Shown here piece by piece: positions 46,190 through 58,879 of a DNA stretch of 64,000 nucleotides. The translations under genes were made by a program, and so were the position numbers. Every line of letters starts with the position of its first letter. The first letter of the stretch is position 1. The notes beneath the pieces were generated by a model that ran no database searches, was not told the DNA's origin, and saw nothing but the letters and a program-made list of their open reading frames with translations. This DNA is from Blastomyces gilchristii SLH14081 (Eukaryota; Ascomycota; Eurotiomycetes; Onygenales; Ajellomycetaceae). The stretch covers positions 185,033 to 249,032 of the forward strand of contig NW_003101656.1 in assembly GCF_000003855.2 (NCBI RefSeq), given 5' to 3'.

Positions 46190-47593
46190 TCAGCAGCTTT
46201 CATCTTTTGTAATTCTATCTCATGTATTATACTGTCTCTCTTCACTCACTCAGATCACTACAGTGAACAGTTCATTAAAACTAATCTCATTCAATCTCTG
46301 AGTATTTTCAGAGATTGAGATGACTTAGTCTCATGCATCTGCAGATGTTTCAGGTGATTTATTCTCTGTTATCTTTATAATTGAACTGATGTAAACAGTT
46401 GAATTCAACTCTGAATCTCTTTTTCTTCTGTGATCTGACTCATATACAAGTCTGTCACTTTGAGATCACTCTTTGTCACATTGCATCTGCTGTCTGCAGT
46501 GTGTTATCATATAATCAGCTACAGTCTCATCAGTTATTAAAGTGTGATGTTTATCTGATTTCTTCATTACTTTTCATTCTTTTCTTATAATTATAAAAAG
46601 ATTGAAATAAGTGAGATCATCTGATTTATAAGTATCTATGATTTCTCTTACTTTGTAAGACTTTTCAATTATAAGTCTCTTCTTTTTTAATACTGATAAT
46701 AGTGCTGTAGATAATTATAATTCACTCAGATCTTATATCTTTATCTTTATAAGACATGAATTATTTATTAAGTTATACAAGATCTGTCTCTCTGATTCTT
46801 TCAATGCATATGTTCTCAGAGAATGTGATTTAAGTATTTTATATAACTCAAACCATCTAGATTGAGACTTCTCAGAAGTCTCATTGTATATAAGAACTTA
46901 CATTCTCATCTTGAGACTTGATTTCTTAACTAGTGAGTCTCATATTATTTTTAATTGAATTGCTCAGTTCAGAAGTAACTCATTAGCATTTACATGTGTG
47001 TAGCTGATCTCTTTCAATCTTGATTCTATGTTCATAACTGTTATATCTGTAACTGTTGTTTCTACTGTGTCTGCAATCACTGTTCCCTCTCTCACCTTTT
47101 TCAAAGCATTCTTTGAGATGCGCGGATGCAATCCATACAACAGGTAGAATGGTGAACACTTGAAGACTGCATACTGCTGAATTCGCATGGCTAATAGCAC
47201 CTGACTGAGATATTCATCTCATAATCTCATAGACTTGCTCACTAGATATTTCATCAGCATGTTGCTCAAGATTTCATTCAAGCATTTCACTTTCCTATTC
47301 ATACACAGGTGGTATAGTATTGTTCTACAATATCTTATCTATAACTGACTTATGAAATGCCTCACTGCTTCTTCTATGAGATTCACACTATTATCAGTTA
47401 GAATCTCATGCAGTATTTCATAGTTGACATAGATCTCATTGTGTAGAAACTTCATCACTATCTTCTCTATCATCTCTGAAACTGCTTTCATGACTGGCCA
47501 GTCAGTAGCATAGTCAATAGCAGTGATTATTCAATGATTTTCATTTGACATTCACAGTAATATGTCTATGAGATTCATCTCTCATTATTGGAA
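46190..47593 (-). pseudogene. pol: G1c pol: integrase and C-terminal region
   Basis: On the minus strand, the integrase core (about 47560-47230) and the post-core segment 47200-46964 (78 residues open: MRIQQYAVFKCSPFYLLYGLHPRI, then the repeat-rich VIADTVETTVTDITV). Here the GLHPRI segment retains a CpG-rich stretch (GATGCGCGGATGC, about 47118-47130). The tail to 46190 matches 30010-30600. The 5' half is beyond the window. Confidence 0.7.
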
Positions 47594-47760
47594 TGTGGTT
47601 CGGAAGAACGTACAACTGTCAGATAATAACGCGGCCGCTTCTGAACTTGCTTACGAATGTAAAGAGGTCATAGCAGCCATCAATTAATTTAGCATACAGT
47701 ATATAAGAAGTCAGTGTACATCTGTAATCATACACTGACTCAAGCAACCTTTGAATCACA
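47594..47760 (+). repeat. 5' LTR of G1d
   Basis: 167 bp, TGTGGTTCGGAAGAACGTAC...GAATCACA. The outward part keeps AACGCGGCCGC; the inward part is decayed. TATA-like AGTATATAAGAAG at about 47698-47710. Confidence 0.9.
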
Positions 47761-48180
47761 TCTGATAGCATGTCTAAAAATTTGTGAGAAGCACAGACTT
47801 CTTCAGAGCATGATAATTCTATCTATGAAGTGATTTGTAGTTATCATGTCAGTGTAGTTCTAAAATATCTCAAAAGATGATGTATGAAAAGTCATGAGTG
47901 AAAGAGTATCTGATTGATACTGCTTCACTTATTGAGGGAAAACTCCATGCTCAGGTGAATGCCATGTATATGAACAGATGAGATATGAGAATGAGAATGA
48001 GAGTGATAAACCAGATTCAAAGAAGTTCACTCCCTACTCAGAAGAAGAATAAAAAGAGAGATGATTATCACTGAAGTTGTATAATGATAACAGAAATCAT
48101 ATAATAATATAGTGATAGATGATATAGTGATATAATAATAGACATCATATAATTAACAAGAAATCACTGAAATGAATATC
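47761..48180 (+). other. Leader of G1d
   Basis: The sequence after the LTR starts TCTGATAGCATGTCT, conserved in G1b and G1e; it is where a tRNA primer site is expected but has no standard TGG start. No coding frame. Contains an ATAATA-rich stretch at about 48100-48135. Confidence 0.4.
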
Positions 48181-49390
48181 TCTTCTAGTTAATATGAATA
48201 ACACCCTTCTCTGCTATCTGAATCAGAAGATATACAGAATCTCTCAGAGAGTTTACTTAAAGCAGTAAGAAAAGCAGCTGAAATCACTGAACTGAAATCA
48301 AAGCTGTGTATATGTACAAGAATTCTAAACAAAATTGAGGCCTTGCATATACAGTGACAGGCTGGGACAGAAGCTAAATAAGAAATGACATTCACTGTGA
48401 ATCAAGCATTCACTATAAAGAGCTTCACTGACACAATCACTATTATTAATAAGAATAGAGAAAATCAGGTCTTAGATCTGCAGCAGAAGATTAAATATTT
48501 ACATAGACAGATAACTGCACTGAATTGGAAGATCTTATCACAATTATTCACAATCTCTTCAGAAGTGTACACATTATCTGAGATTGCTATGCAGAATGAG
48601 AATTCAAGCATGAGATATATCAAGTCAGAAGATCTGTCAGAGTCATTAAGCTTCAATGACAACTGAAAAAATGATGCTGTAATCAGCTGACTAAGTCAGA
48701 TGTAATCATATTATCAGATTCAATGTGAACTCATAGACAGATAGTCAATGAAATTTCAACAAGTTCTAAGATCTGCTATATTTCTACATGAAAAAGTAAA
48801 GTCAGTATAAATAACTGGTGAAAAGATGAATCTTACAGACTCAGAATAATATTCATTCTTATAAATATGAAATGAGTTTTTTAAATGAATCTTGTACAAC
48901 TTTGAGAAAGTGAATATATAAGACAAGTGTTACAAACACTTTACTGAGTGTAGATAAGTGAGTGATCTTATATCATACTTCACACACTTCAGTTTACACT
49001 ATCTTACATTGAATGAAGAGCTTTCAACATCTTTCTGTTTACAGATCTTCATTCATAATCTTACATCTGAGTTAAGAGTGAAATAGAAATGCTTAACCTT
49101 ACAATCAGACACAGTGAAAGAAGCATATAATATTCTCATTGTACAGAAACAAGTGAGTCAATTATAACAGAAAATACTGTAATTGAGTATATCTCAGTAG
49201 AGAACAGATAATCAGACTTCTATAATATAAGTTACATATCTGAATGTGATGAATCTAGATTTGAATGTCATTACTAAAGCACTGAATTCTCTGAAAAAGA
49301 GATTCTCTGAGTGAAAATATTGATATTATAAGCATTAAGCTTGCTTCAACTACAGATATTAAAATCATGATACAAAAGATTACACATAGT
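48180..49390 (+). pseudogene. gag: G1d gag
   Basis: The best gag copy here: 48385-48666 is open for 93 residues with a heptad-rich LDLQQKIKYLHRQITALN segment, probably a coiled coil. The capsid-like part follows (LTLNEELSTSFCLQIFIHNL at about 48998-49057), then the CCHC knuckle at 49342-49383 with two of three Cys changed to Tyr. The gag protein forms the particle; frame interrupted. Confidence 0.6.
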
Positions 49391-49629
49391 ATGCACAGTT
49401 AAGAGAAGCAAGAGAGTCAAAAAACTAGCAGAATCAGTGAGCTCAGAGACACTCACTGATATTCTATGAAAAGTCTTCAAGGTGAAAGAGATATCTGTAT
49501 TAGATGATTCTCTGAATTCTGTGAATATCAAGAGAAAGCAGGCTTCTGAATGAGATGTGAGTGAGAATGATAAAGTGAACACTCATCTCAATGTCTTGAG
49601 ACCTGAAATGTTAATATATAAAGAGTACT

Positions 49630-50349
49630 TGAGTAAGAATTAAGAGATGACTACAAAAGTGTTAGCAGATACAGAAGCTTTTATATAATATATTACTGAT
49701 TATATGATCTGAAGACTGAAAGAGGTTCATCAAGTGAAGAATCCCTGATATATAAGATTATCTAATAACTGATATTTAATATCATCTGCAAGAGTAAGAG
49801 TTCTCTTGCACTTCAGAGAATGATCTTGCTATATTTGAGTGCAAGAGCTACAGAATGTGAAATACAATCTTATTCTTAAACTCAATTGATTTCAAAGACT
49901 CAATTCACAGATTCAATGATGTATATGTCATATGCAGTTGACTGATAGAAAGAAAACAGTTCATACAATTCTATCAACTGATATGAGAAGGACATTTCAC
50001 ATCTCTGATATAGAACAATTAAATCTGCTTATATATTAATAAGCAAAGAGAATGATTTGCAAGATCTCATCAGAAAGTATTCTGTATATTATACAGGACT
50101 CAGAACCAGAGGAAACCAAGATAAAGAATATGCAGAAGAATAAGCATATAAAGAAGCTTCTGAAGAAGCATGAAAAGGTCTTCCGAACAGATCTTTCACT
50201 GGAATTGCCGCTGGAACAAGGATTCATATATGCGATTGATACAGACAACATGAAATCAGTCAATCAGAATGCATATCCTCTGTCACAAACACATTTCAAA
50301 GAACAGAAGTGTCAGATCACAGACCTTCTAGAACGTGGTCTTATACAAC
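49630..50349 (+). pseudogene. pol: G1d pol, first part: protease and start of RT
   Basis: Protease region near 49660-49720 (VLADTEAFI-x-YITDYMI, for D-T-G-A). The N-terminal RT piece 50052-50357 is open for 101 residues: EPEETKIKNMQKNKHIKKLL, then FRTDLSLELPLEQGFIYAID and HFKEQKCQITDLLERGLI, matching the RT entry of gypsy elements. It is interrupted at 50350 by the MITE and continues at 59132. Confidence 0.75.
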
Positions 50350-50615
50350 TAGACTGACCGTGTGACCGTGTCTGGAACCAGGACCAGATTTTTTGATAGT
50401 TTCATTACCAATTCGACTGATCCCATTACACGGTTTTAACATTAGATAGTAGTTCCATACTGTCTCAGTGAGACTTACTGTCTACTCTTGTCACATTTTT
50501 CAAATGAGACCATGATTTCCACTTCTCAATTTAAATTATTTTTATTGCTTTAAATGACTTTAAATCTCATTTGAGTGTTACCAAAAAGCATTACTTTTTA
50601 AACAATTAAAAATAG

Positions 50616-50794
50616 TGTGGTTCGGAAGAACGTACGACCGTCGGATAATAACGCGGCCGCTTCCGAACTACTAGCGTACGAATGTAAAGGGGGCCATAGC
50701 GGCCACTAATTAATTTAGTGTACAATATTACAATATATAAAAAGCCAGCGTACACCTGTAATTGTACACTGACTTAAGCAACCTTTGAATCACA
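50616..50794 (+). repeat. 5' LTR of G1e
   Basis: 179 bp, TGTGGTTCGGAAGAACGTAC...GAATCACA. It has an extra 9-12 bp (ACAATATTACAATATATAA) relative to G1b/G1d, shared with the 3' LTR. CpG-rich to about 50705, decayed after. Confidence 0.95.
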
Positions 50795-51214
50795 TCTGAT
50801 AGCATGTCTAAAAATCAGTGAGAAGCACAGACTTCTTCAGAGTGTGATAATTTCATCTATGAAGTGATTTATAGTTATCATGCCAGTGTGGTTCTAGAAC
50901 ATCTCAAAAGATAGTGTATAAAGAGCAGTGAGTGATAGAGCATCTGATTGATACTGCTTTACTTGTTAAGGAAAAACTCCATACTCAGATGAATGCCATG
51001 TATACAAACAGATGAGGTGTGAGAAAAGAGATAAGAGTAATGAACCAGATTCAAAGAAGACTGCTCTTCACTCAAAGAGATAAAAGAGAGAGATAGTCAT
51101 CACTGAAGTTGTATGATAATAACAGAAATTATATAATAATATAGTAATATAACAATACAGTGATATAACAATAGACATTGTACAATCAATAAGAAATCAC
51201 TGAAATGAATACCT

Positions 51215-52420
51215 TTTCTAACTGATATGAATAACACTCTTCTCTGCTATCTGAACTGAAAGATATACAGAACCTCTCAGAGAATTTACTCAAAGCAGTA
51301 AGAAAAGTGACTGAGATCACTGAATCAGAATCAAAGCTCTGTACATGTACAAGGATTCTAAATGAGATCAAGGTCTTATGTACACAGTGACAGACTGAGA
51401 TGAAAGCTAAACAACAATTGACATTTGCTGTGAATCAAGTATTCACTATGAAGAGCTTCATCAACACAATCATTATTATTAATAAGAATAGAGAAAACCA
51501 GATCTTAGATCTGCAGTGAGAGATCAAATATTTACACAGACAGATAACTACACTGAATCTGAAGATCTTATCACAATTGTTCATGACCTCTTCAGAAGTA
51601 TACATATCATCAGAGATCACTGTACAGAATGAGAATCTGAGAATGAAATATATCAAGCTGAGAGATCTGCTGAAGTTATTAAGCTTTAATAGTGACTGAA
51701 AAAATAATGCTGTAATCAGCTGACTAAGTCAGATGCAATCATATTATCAGATTGAATATGAACTCATAGACAGACAGTCAATAAAATTCTAACAAGTCTT
51801 AAGATCTGCTGCATTTCTACACAGAAAAGCAAAGTCATTGTGAATAACTGATAAAAAGATAAATCTTACAGATCTAAAGTAATATTCATTTTCATAAATA
51901 TGAAATGAGTTTTCCAAATGAATCTTGCATAACTGTGAGAAAGTGAATATGTGAGATAAGTGTTATAAATACTTCACTGAGTGTAGTTAAGTGAATAATC
52001 TTATATCATACTTTATATACTTCAGTTTATACTATCTTGCATTGAATGAAGAGCTTTCAATATCTTTCTATTTACAGATCTTCATTCATAGTCTTACATC
52101 TGAGTTGAGAGTGAAATGAAAATGCTTAATCTCACAGTCAGGCACAGTGAAGAAAGCATATAATATTCTTATTATATGAGAATAAGTGAGTCAATTGCAA
52201 TAGAAAATACTGCAATTAAGTATATCTCAGTGAAGAACAGATAATCAGACTTCTATAACACAAACTACACACTCAGATATAATAAATCTAGATCTGAATA
52301 TCATTGCTAAAGCACTGAATCCTCTGAAAAAGAGATTCTCTGAGTGAAAATCTTGATATTGTGAGCATTGAGCTTGCTTCAACTGTAGACACTAAAATCA
52401 TGATATAAAAGATTGCACTC
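51215..52420 (+). pseudogene. gag: G1e gag with CCHC knuckle
   Basis: The frame begins around 51240 (SLLSELKDIQNLSENLLKAV) and goes through the coiled-coil-like segment (about 51500-51560) and the capsid-like part. At 52375-52416 it reads CFNCRH-x-NHDIKDC, all three Cys and the His of the C-x2-C-x4-H-x4-C knuckle intact, with one former Trp now TGA. About a dozen stops overall. Confidence 0.65.
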
Positions 52421-52679
52421 AGTGTGCACAGTCAAGAGAAGTAAGAGAGTTAAAAAACTAGCAGAATCAGTGAGCTCAGAGACACTTACTGATATTCTAT
52501 GAAAAGTCTTCAAAGTGAAAGAGATGCCTGTATTAGATGATTCTCTGAATTCTGTGAATACTAAGAGAAAGCAGGCTTCTGACTGAAGAGCAGACAAGGA
52601 TGAAGTAAATACTCATCTTAATGTCTTAAGACCTGAAATGTTAATGTATAAGAGACACTTGACTAAGAATTGAGAGATG

Positions 52680-55600
52680 ACTGTAAAAGTATTAGTAGAT
52701 ACAGAAGCTTCTACACAATATATTAATAATTATATAATTTGAAGATTGAAAGAGGTCTGCTGAGTGAAGAATTCCTGATATATAAGATTATCTGATAATT
52801 AATATTTGATATCATCTGCAAGAGTAAAAGTTCTCTTGCACTTCAGAGAATGATCTTACTATATTTAGGTATGAGAGCTGCAGAATATGAAATATGATCT
52901 TATTCTTAAACTCAATTGATTTCAAAGGTTCAATCTGCAGATTCAATGACATACATGCTATATACAGTTGACTGATAGGAAGAAAACAGTTCATACAATT
53001 CTATTAACTGATATGAGAAGGACATTTCATGTCTCTGATATAGAAGGATTAAATCTGCTTACACATTAACAAGTAAAGAGAATGATTCATAAGACCTCAT
53101 CTGAAGACATTCTGTATGTCATACAGAACCTGAAAGTAGAGAAAACCAAGATAAAGAATATACAGAAGAACAAGTGTATGAAGAAGCTTCTGAAGAAGTA
53201 TGAAAAGGTCTTTCAAACAGATCTTTCACTGAAATTGCTGCTGAAATGAGGATTTGTATATGAGATTGACACAGAGGATGCAAAATCAGTCAATCAGAAT
53301 GCATATCCTCTGTCACAAACACATCTTGAAGAATAGAAGTGTTAGATCACTGACCTTCTAGAACATGGTCTCATATAACTCTTATTAAGTGTGTGAGGCT
53401 TTCCAGTTCTATTTGTGAAAAAGACAGACGAGGAGTGACAGATGTGTATTGATTATCAAGCACTTAATAAGCTTATGATCAAGAATGAATATTCACTATC
53501 ACAGATTTAATAACAGTTGAATACAGTCAGAAACACTTGATATCTATTGAAGATTAATCTTCTCTCAGAATACTGGCAGATCTGTATAGATGAACTGTCA
53601 GTTCTATGAACTGTGTTTAATATATAATGAAAGAAGTTTGAATTCCTAGCAATGTCATTCAGTCTGATAAATGTGCCTGTCATCTTTCAAACAATGATGA
53701 ATACAATTCTTCATAAACAGAATAAAACCTCACATCTTGTATATCTCAATAATATTCTAGTCTTTTCAAACTCATACAATAAACATCTGAAGCATCTCAA
53801 TGAAGTGCTTACAACTCTGGCAGAGTATAAGCTCTACATTAAATCAATCAAGTGTGTGTTTGAAATGAAAGAGTTGAAGTTTGTAGAACATGTAGTGAGT
53901 GATGACTGTATACACTTCATCTCAGAGAAATTGAATGTCATAGTGAATTAACTGTGACTGAGAAACATACATTATATACAACAGTTTCTTAGATTGACCT
54001 TATACTACTGCAGATTTATCAAGGATTTCACATAAATATCTGCATCACTCTCAGATCTCTTAAGAGAAATAGATGCAAATCTGCAAAAGAAGAAGTTTTA
54101 TTCAATCATCTGAAATACTGTGTGTGAAGAGGCTTTTCTCACACTGAGAGAACATGTAATAACATTCTCAGTGCTTATTCAATCAGATTATAATAAATCT
54201 TTCTACATTGAGACAGATGCATCTGAATGAGCTATCAGAGATACTCTTCTACAAATGAGTAAGAATGCCAAGCTGCATCTGATGATGTACAATAATAGGA
54301 AATTATCAGGCACTGAGCTCAATTACTCAGTGTATGAAAAGAAATTGCTAGTGATTAAGTATACACTGATGTTGTGAGATAGATATATCAATAACAGACA
54401 TACAATAACAGTGATTATGAATCATGAAAGCCTTGTCTATCTACAATTAATAATAAAATCTTTCAAACACTTAGTATATTGAATCTTGGAGTTTCAAGTG
54501 TATAATCTTCATATTAAATACTGAAAAGAATCAGATGCTGTAATGTCTGATGCAATCAGTCACAGACCTGATTTCATGAATGAGAGTTCTGTGAATCAGG
54601 TATAAGAAATGTTTGTGTTAAACATGCTGAGAGAATACAAGAAATCAGAATGAGTGAACACTATGATCTCTCACTTGAAGAATGATAAGATATCAGACAA
54701 CAAGTGTCTCATGAAAGTAGTAGAAGAGATGCTTCTGAACTTCAAACTGAGAAAATTGAAAAACAACATTGTGCTTTATCATGATCTAGAATACACAGAA
54801 GCTCTCTATCTAGAACCTTCATTTCAACATGACTTGATGACTCATATACACAAGAAATTCAGTCACTTAGAAAGCTCTGAACTCATGAGTGTACTTGAAT
54901 CAAGAGTATACTGGCCAAGCATGACTGAGAACATTCAGATGTACACTCATGAGTGCCTGAATTATCAGATTACAAAAGAATCTAAGAAAGGATTAGAATA
55001 TGAGAAAGTGCAATATCAGATGAAGTGTATGATACAATCATTTGAATGATAAGAGATGAATCTCATAGGCATATTACTGCAGATGTCAAATGAAAATTGA
55101 TGAATAATCACTGCTATTGATTATACTACTGACTGGCCAGTCATGAAAGCAGTTTCAGAGGCAACAGAGAAGATGATGATGAAGTTTCTACATAATGAGA
55201 TCTATGTCAACTATGAAATGTCATGTGAGATTCTAACTGATAATAGTGTGAATCTTGTAGAAGAAGTAGTGAGGCATTTCATGAGCCAGTTACAGATAAG
55301 ATATTGTAGAACAATGTCATATCATCTGTGAACAAATGAGAAGATGAAACACTTGAATGAAATCTTGAGCAACATGCTGATGAAATATCTAGTGAGCAAG
55401 CCTATGAAACTATGAAATGAATATCTCAGACAGGCGCTACTGATCATGCAGATTTGACAGCATGCAGTCTCCAAGTGTTCACCATTCTACCTGTTGTATG
55501 AATTGCATCCGCGCATCCCGGAGAATGCTTTGAAAAAGGTGAGAAAGGGAACAGCAGTTGCAGATACAACAGTTGCAGATGTAGCAGAAACAGCAGTTAC

Positions 55601-56330
55601 AGACACAGTAGTAGCAGTTATAGACACAGCAGTCACAGATGTGAAATCAAGATTAAAAGAGATCAGTCACACATGTACAAAAGCTAACAAGTTACTTCTG
55701 AACTGAGCAATTCAATTGAAAAGAATACAAGACTCACTAGTTAAGGAATTGAATCTCAACATAAAAATATGAATTCTTATACATAATAAGAGTTCTGAGA
55801 AGTTTCAACCTAGATGATTTGAGCTATATAAAATACTCAAATCATATTCTCTGAGAATATATGCATTGAAAGAATCAGAGAAACAGATCTTACATAACTT
55901 AATCAATAATTTATAACTTATGAAAGCAAAGATACAAGATCTGAGTAGATTATAATTATTCACAGCACTATTATCAGTGTTGAAAAAGAAGAAACTTACA
56001 ATTGAAAAGTCTTACAAAGTAAGAGAAATCATAGACACTTATGAATCAGATGATCTCACTTATTCTGATCTTTCCATGATTATAAGAAAAGAATGAGAAG
56101 AAATGAAGAAATCAGGTGAATATCACACTTTAATAAGTGATGAGACTGTAGCTGATCATATGATAATGCACTGCAGATAGCAGACATAATATAGCAAAGA
56201 GTGATCTTAAAGCAGCAGACTTGTACATGAATCAGATTGCAGAAGAAAAAGAAATTCAGAGTTGAATTCAACTGTTTATATCAGTTCAATTACAGAGATT
56301 ACAGAGGATAAACTATCTGAAATATTCACA
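52680..56330 (+). pseudogene. pol: G1e pol: protease, RT, RNase H, integrase
   Basis: Protease near 52690-52740 (VLVDTEASTQYINNYII, catalytic Asp kept, Gly lost). RT about 53100-53950, with MSFSLINVPVIFQTMMN at 53652 and YLNNILVFS at 53742-53768 for YLDDILVFS. RNase H about 54080-54480 (FYIETDASE-x-AIRDTLLQM). Integrase: zinc-binding HKKFSHLESSELM region (54654-55049 open, 131 residues, including YWPSMTENIQMYTHECLNYQ), then the core (55143-55331 open: AVSEATEKMMMKF, EILTDNSVNLVEE). The repeat-rich linker is 55550-55640 and the GPY/F-like tail near 55800. Nonfunctional. Confidence 0.8.
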
Positions 56331-56752
56331 GATGTGTGAGATCAAGTCATCTCAACCTCTGAGAACACTCAGAGATTGAGCAAGGTTAGTTTTGATAAGC
56401 TGTTCACTGTAGTAATCTGAGTGGGTGAAGAGAGACAGTATAATGCATGAGACAAAATCATAAAAGATGAAAGCTGCTGAACCTAGTCACTGAACACTGT
56501 ACTATATAGAGATTGTATAAGAGTAGTGACTAGCAGATAAAGAAAAAAGTGTAAGAAAAGAAAAGAGATAATGAATTAATTATCAACTGTAAGAATTGAC
56601 TGTAAAAGACAAATATTATTATATACATCTCATTCATTTTCATATATCACATATTTAATCTATTTTCAATGTCACATCATCTGAAAAATGTCAAAAATAA
56701 AGAAAATCTCAAAACTTGAGATCTGTAAGAAATTCAAGAACTGAAGTCACTC

Positions 56753-58136
56753 TTACAACAATGCTGTGTATATCTCTGATTTCTCTATCACTTTGTGTAT
56801 GACATTAATGTCATTTATTGCAAGATTGACTGAAATACTAATATAGAAATGTGCATGTGTACATGTAGAGAAATTGAAGAAGAGTGTGAAACCTGCAGAA
56901 CCAGAAGTCAGGGCAGAGAGAGTAGAGGTGAAAGAAACAGAAGAAGAAGAAGATACAGAACTGAATGAATAACAGTGAAAGTCATCTGAGACTGAACACT
57001 TATGACCTGATGTGCGCACAATCTTTCTCACAGAAGAGGGAGAGAAAGTGACAGAAGAAGCTTGAGAGTGAGAGAGAGTAGTCTCAGTGATGTCATTATC
57101 TTTGATTAAAATGATCTCTGATGCCAGAGTAACTAAGAACTATTGTTAGTATATAAAACTGTAAAAGCAGGAATAACAATTACTGAACAAACACCTGCTG
57201 GTCTTAGAATTGTACATACAATTACAACACACATGAGGCTTCTTAGAGAGAGAGAGAGGGACATGAGAGAATACAGAAAGCAGAATGCAGTGTGTGAACA
57301 GCTCATTCTCATAATAACATCTCAGACAAGACATACAAGTCTCATGTCTGTGAGTGTAAAAGAGTATAACATTCACATTTTCATTTCTGAAAACATGAAT
57401 ATCTTTCACCTGCACTATGAAGTTGAACAACAGACATCAGAGAATATGCTGATATGAATCTATCATTCTGAAGGAATTCATTAGAGCAGATATTCTCACA
57501 ATGTTAAACTTTACAGTTGTGAAAAGCTTCTTGATATCTGTGAATATCATGACTTTATACACAGTAAAACCTATAAGAATTTTCTCTAAGAACAGAAAAA
57601 TCAGCATTAGAAAGAAAAGATGAAAAAGAAAAAGACTTATAATCTCAACACTGTTGAAAGAGAAGATAATTCTCTGATATGAATGAACAATTATTTCATC
57701 ATGAATATTTAAAATGAATATAATAATCAGTGTCTGTGACTGAGCTTTAGATAGTTATGTTATATACAGTCTTCATACAATAAATCATTCTGAGAGTTGA
57801 TAAGAAGGGCAGGAGTATACACACTGAGAGAGATAATTCATTAAGTCTATACAACATCTCCTTGAAATGAGAAGAGCTGATAATGAAAGCAGAGATGATA
57901 AAATCAGAAGCAGTGAGAGTAGAGGTCACAGGAACAGAGGTAGTGAGAGCGGGAGAACCAGATACAGAGATAAGTGTAGAAGATTGAGAAGGAGCAGCAG
58001 GAAAAGAAGCAGTAGAAGAGGCAAGAGAGAACACAGAAGACTCAGCTATATATGACATGAGTAATTCCTTCATTATCATATTCTTCAAGTTCTTGATTAA
58101 TGATTCAACACTGAGTTCACTATCATTAGCAGACAT
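56753..58136 (-). pseudogene. Antisense gene of G1 (copy e), multi-exon
   Basis: N-terminal exon 58136-57747 (129 residues open: ELSVESLIKNLKNMIMKELL, then a Ser/Thr-rich part). Intron 1 is 57586-57640 (55 nt; donor ATAAGT, branch CTAATGC, acceptor TTAG). Cys-rich exon 57430 to about 57184 (HETCMSCLRCYYENELFTHC; VCCNCMYNSKTSRC). Intron 2 is 57133-57183, 51 nt, with donor GTAATT, a consensus branch TACTAACA and acceptor TTCTTAG; an in-frame stop lies in it. C-terminal exon to 56753. In the same copy gag and pol carry far more stops. The plus-strand frames here (57143-57457, 57867-58055) are shadows. Confidence 0.7.
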
Positions 58137-58700
58137 GAATCTGTTAATATGTGAAGATTCTATATGAATAAAAACAACATATCAGTATCTGTGTTCACAC
58201 AAACCTGCTGAGAAGAAAACAGTTGAGGGTGTATGAGAAGGTGAAGAAGGTGTGTCATTCATGATAGTATATTCTGGCAATTGTTAGAAGATAAACAAGT
58301 CCTGGTCATATTTCACAACAGATTACACTTACTGCTAATGAATTGCCCAGTCTGAGCACTACAAGAATGCTTATTATGGAAACAAGGGGCTATCACCAGA
58401 AATGTGTATGATATGATAGATAAACAGATGAAAAGAATTGAACAGAAGAAGAAGTAAGAATCTTGAATGAGATGATGACATTCAATGATGACAATGATAA
58501 AGATGATGATTGAAGAATGAGAAAAGTTAGTGAATGAGTGATGTAATATAGTGAAAGTTTCTTTGTAAGAGTGTATGCAGAATGCTAGCTGAATCAGAGA
58601 TAGATTACACAATTGCAAAACACTAGTGATGAGCTAATCTGCATGAAGCTAGAGTGTATGACATGGTTATGTGAGCATGACTGAATCTGGTGAGAGAGGA

Positions 58701-58879
58701 TGTGATTCAGAAGAATGTACAACTGTCAGATAATAACACAGCTGCTTCCGAACTACTAGTGTACAAATGTAAAGAGGGTCATAGCAGCCACTAATTAATT
58801 TAGCATACAATATTACAATATATAAGAAGCCGGCGTACGCCTGTAATCGTACGCTGGCTTAAGCAACCTTTGAATCACA
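58701..58879 (+). repeat. 3' LTR of G1e
   Basis: 179 bp. Compared with the 5' LTR, the first half shows loss of nearly every CpG and several CC/GG, whereas the second half keeps GCCGGCGTACGCC and CGTACGCTGG, which are decayed in the 5' LTR. Confidence 0.95.

Larger units (their letters stand above)
38007..47593 (-). mobile_element. G1c: G1 element, minus strand, carrying hAT and cut by G1d
   Basis: The 3' LTR is 38007-38184; the antisense gene reads on the plus strand (about 38700-39757 and 45522-45918), split by the hAT element (39765-45521); the pol tail and integrase run 46190-47593. G1d (47594 onward) interrupts it in integrase, so its 5' half lies beyond the window. It is inserted in G2d about 70 bp from the equivalent G1b site in G2b. 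Confidence 0.85.
50616..58879 (+). mobile_element. G1e: complete G1 element nested in the MITE
   Basis: 8264 bp, both LTRs 179 bp, with a perfect 4-bp target duplication ATAG (50612-50615 and 58880-58883). It serves as the reference structure for G1: LTR, leader, gag, pol, antisense gene, purine-rich tract (GGTGAGAGAGGATG, about 58689-58702) and LTR. As the innermost insertion it is the youngest of this nest, yet it is decayed throughout. Confidence 0.95.
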
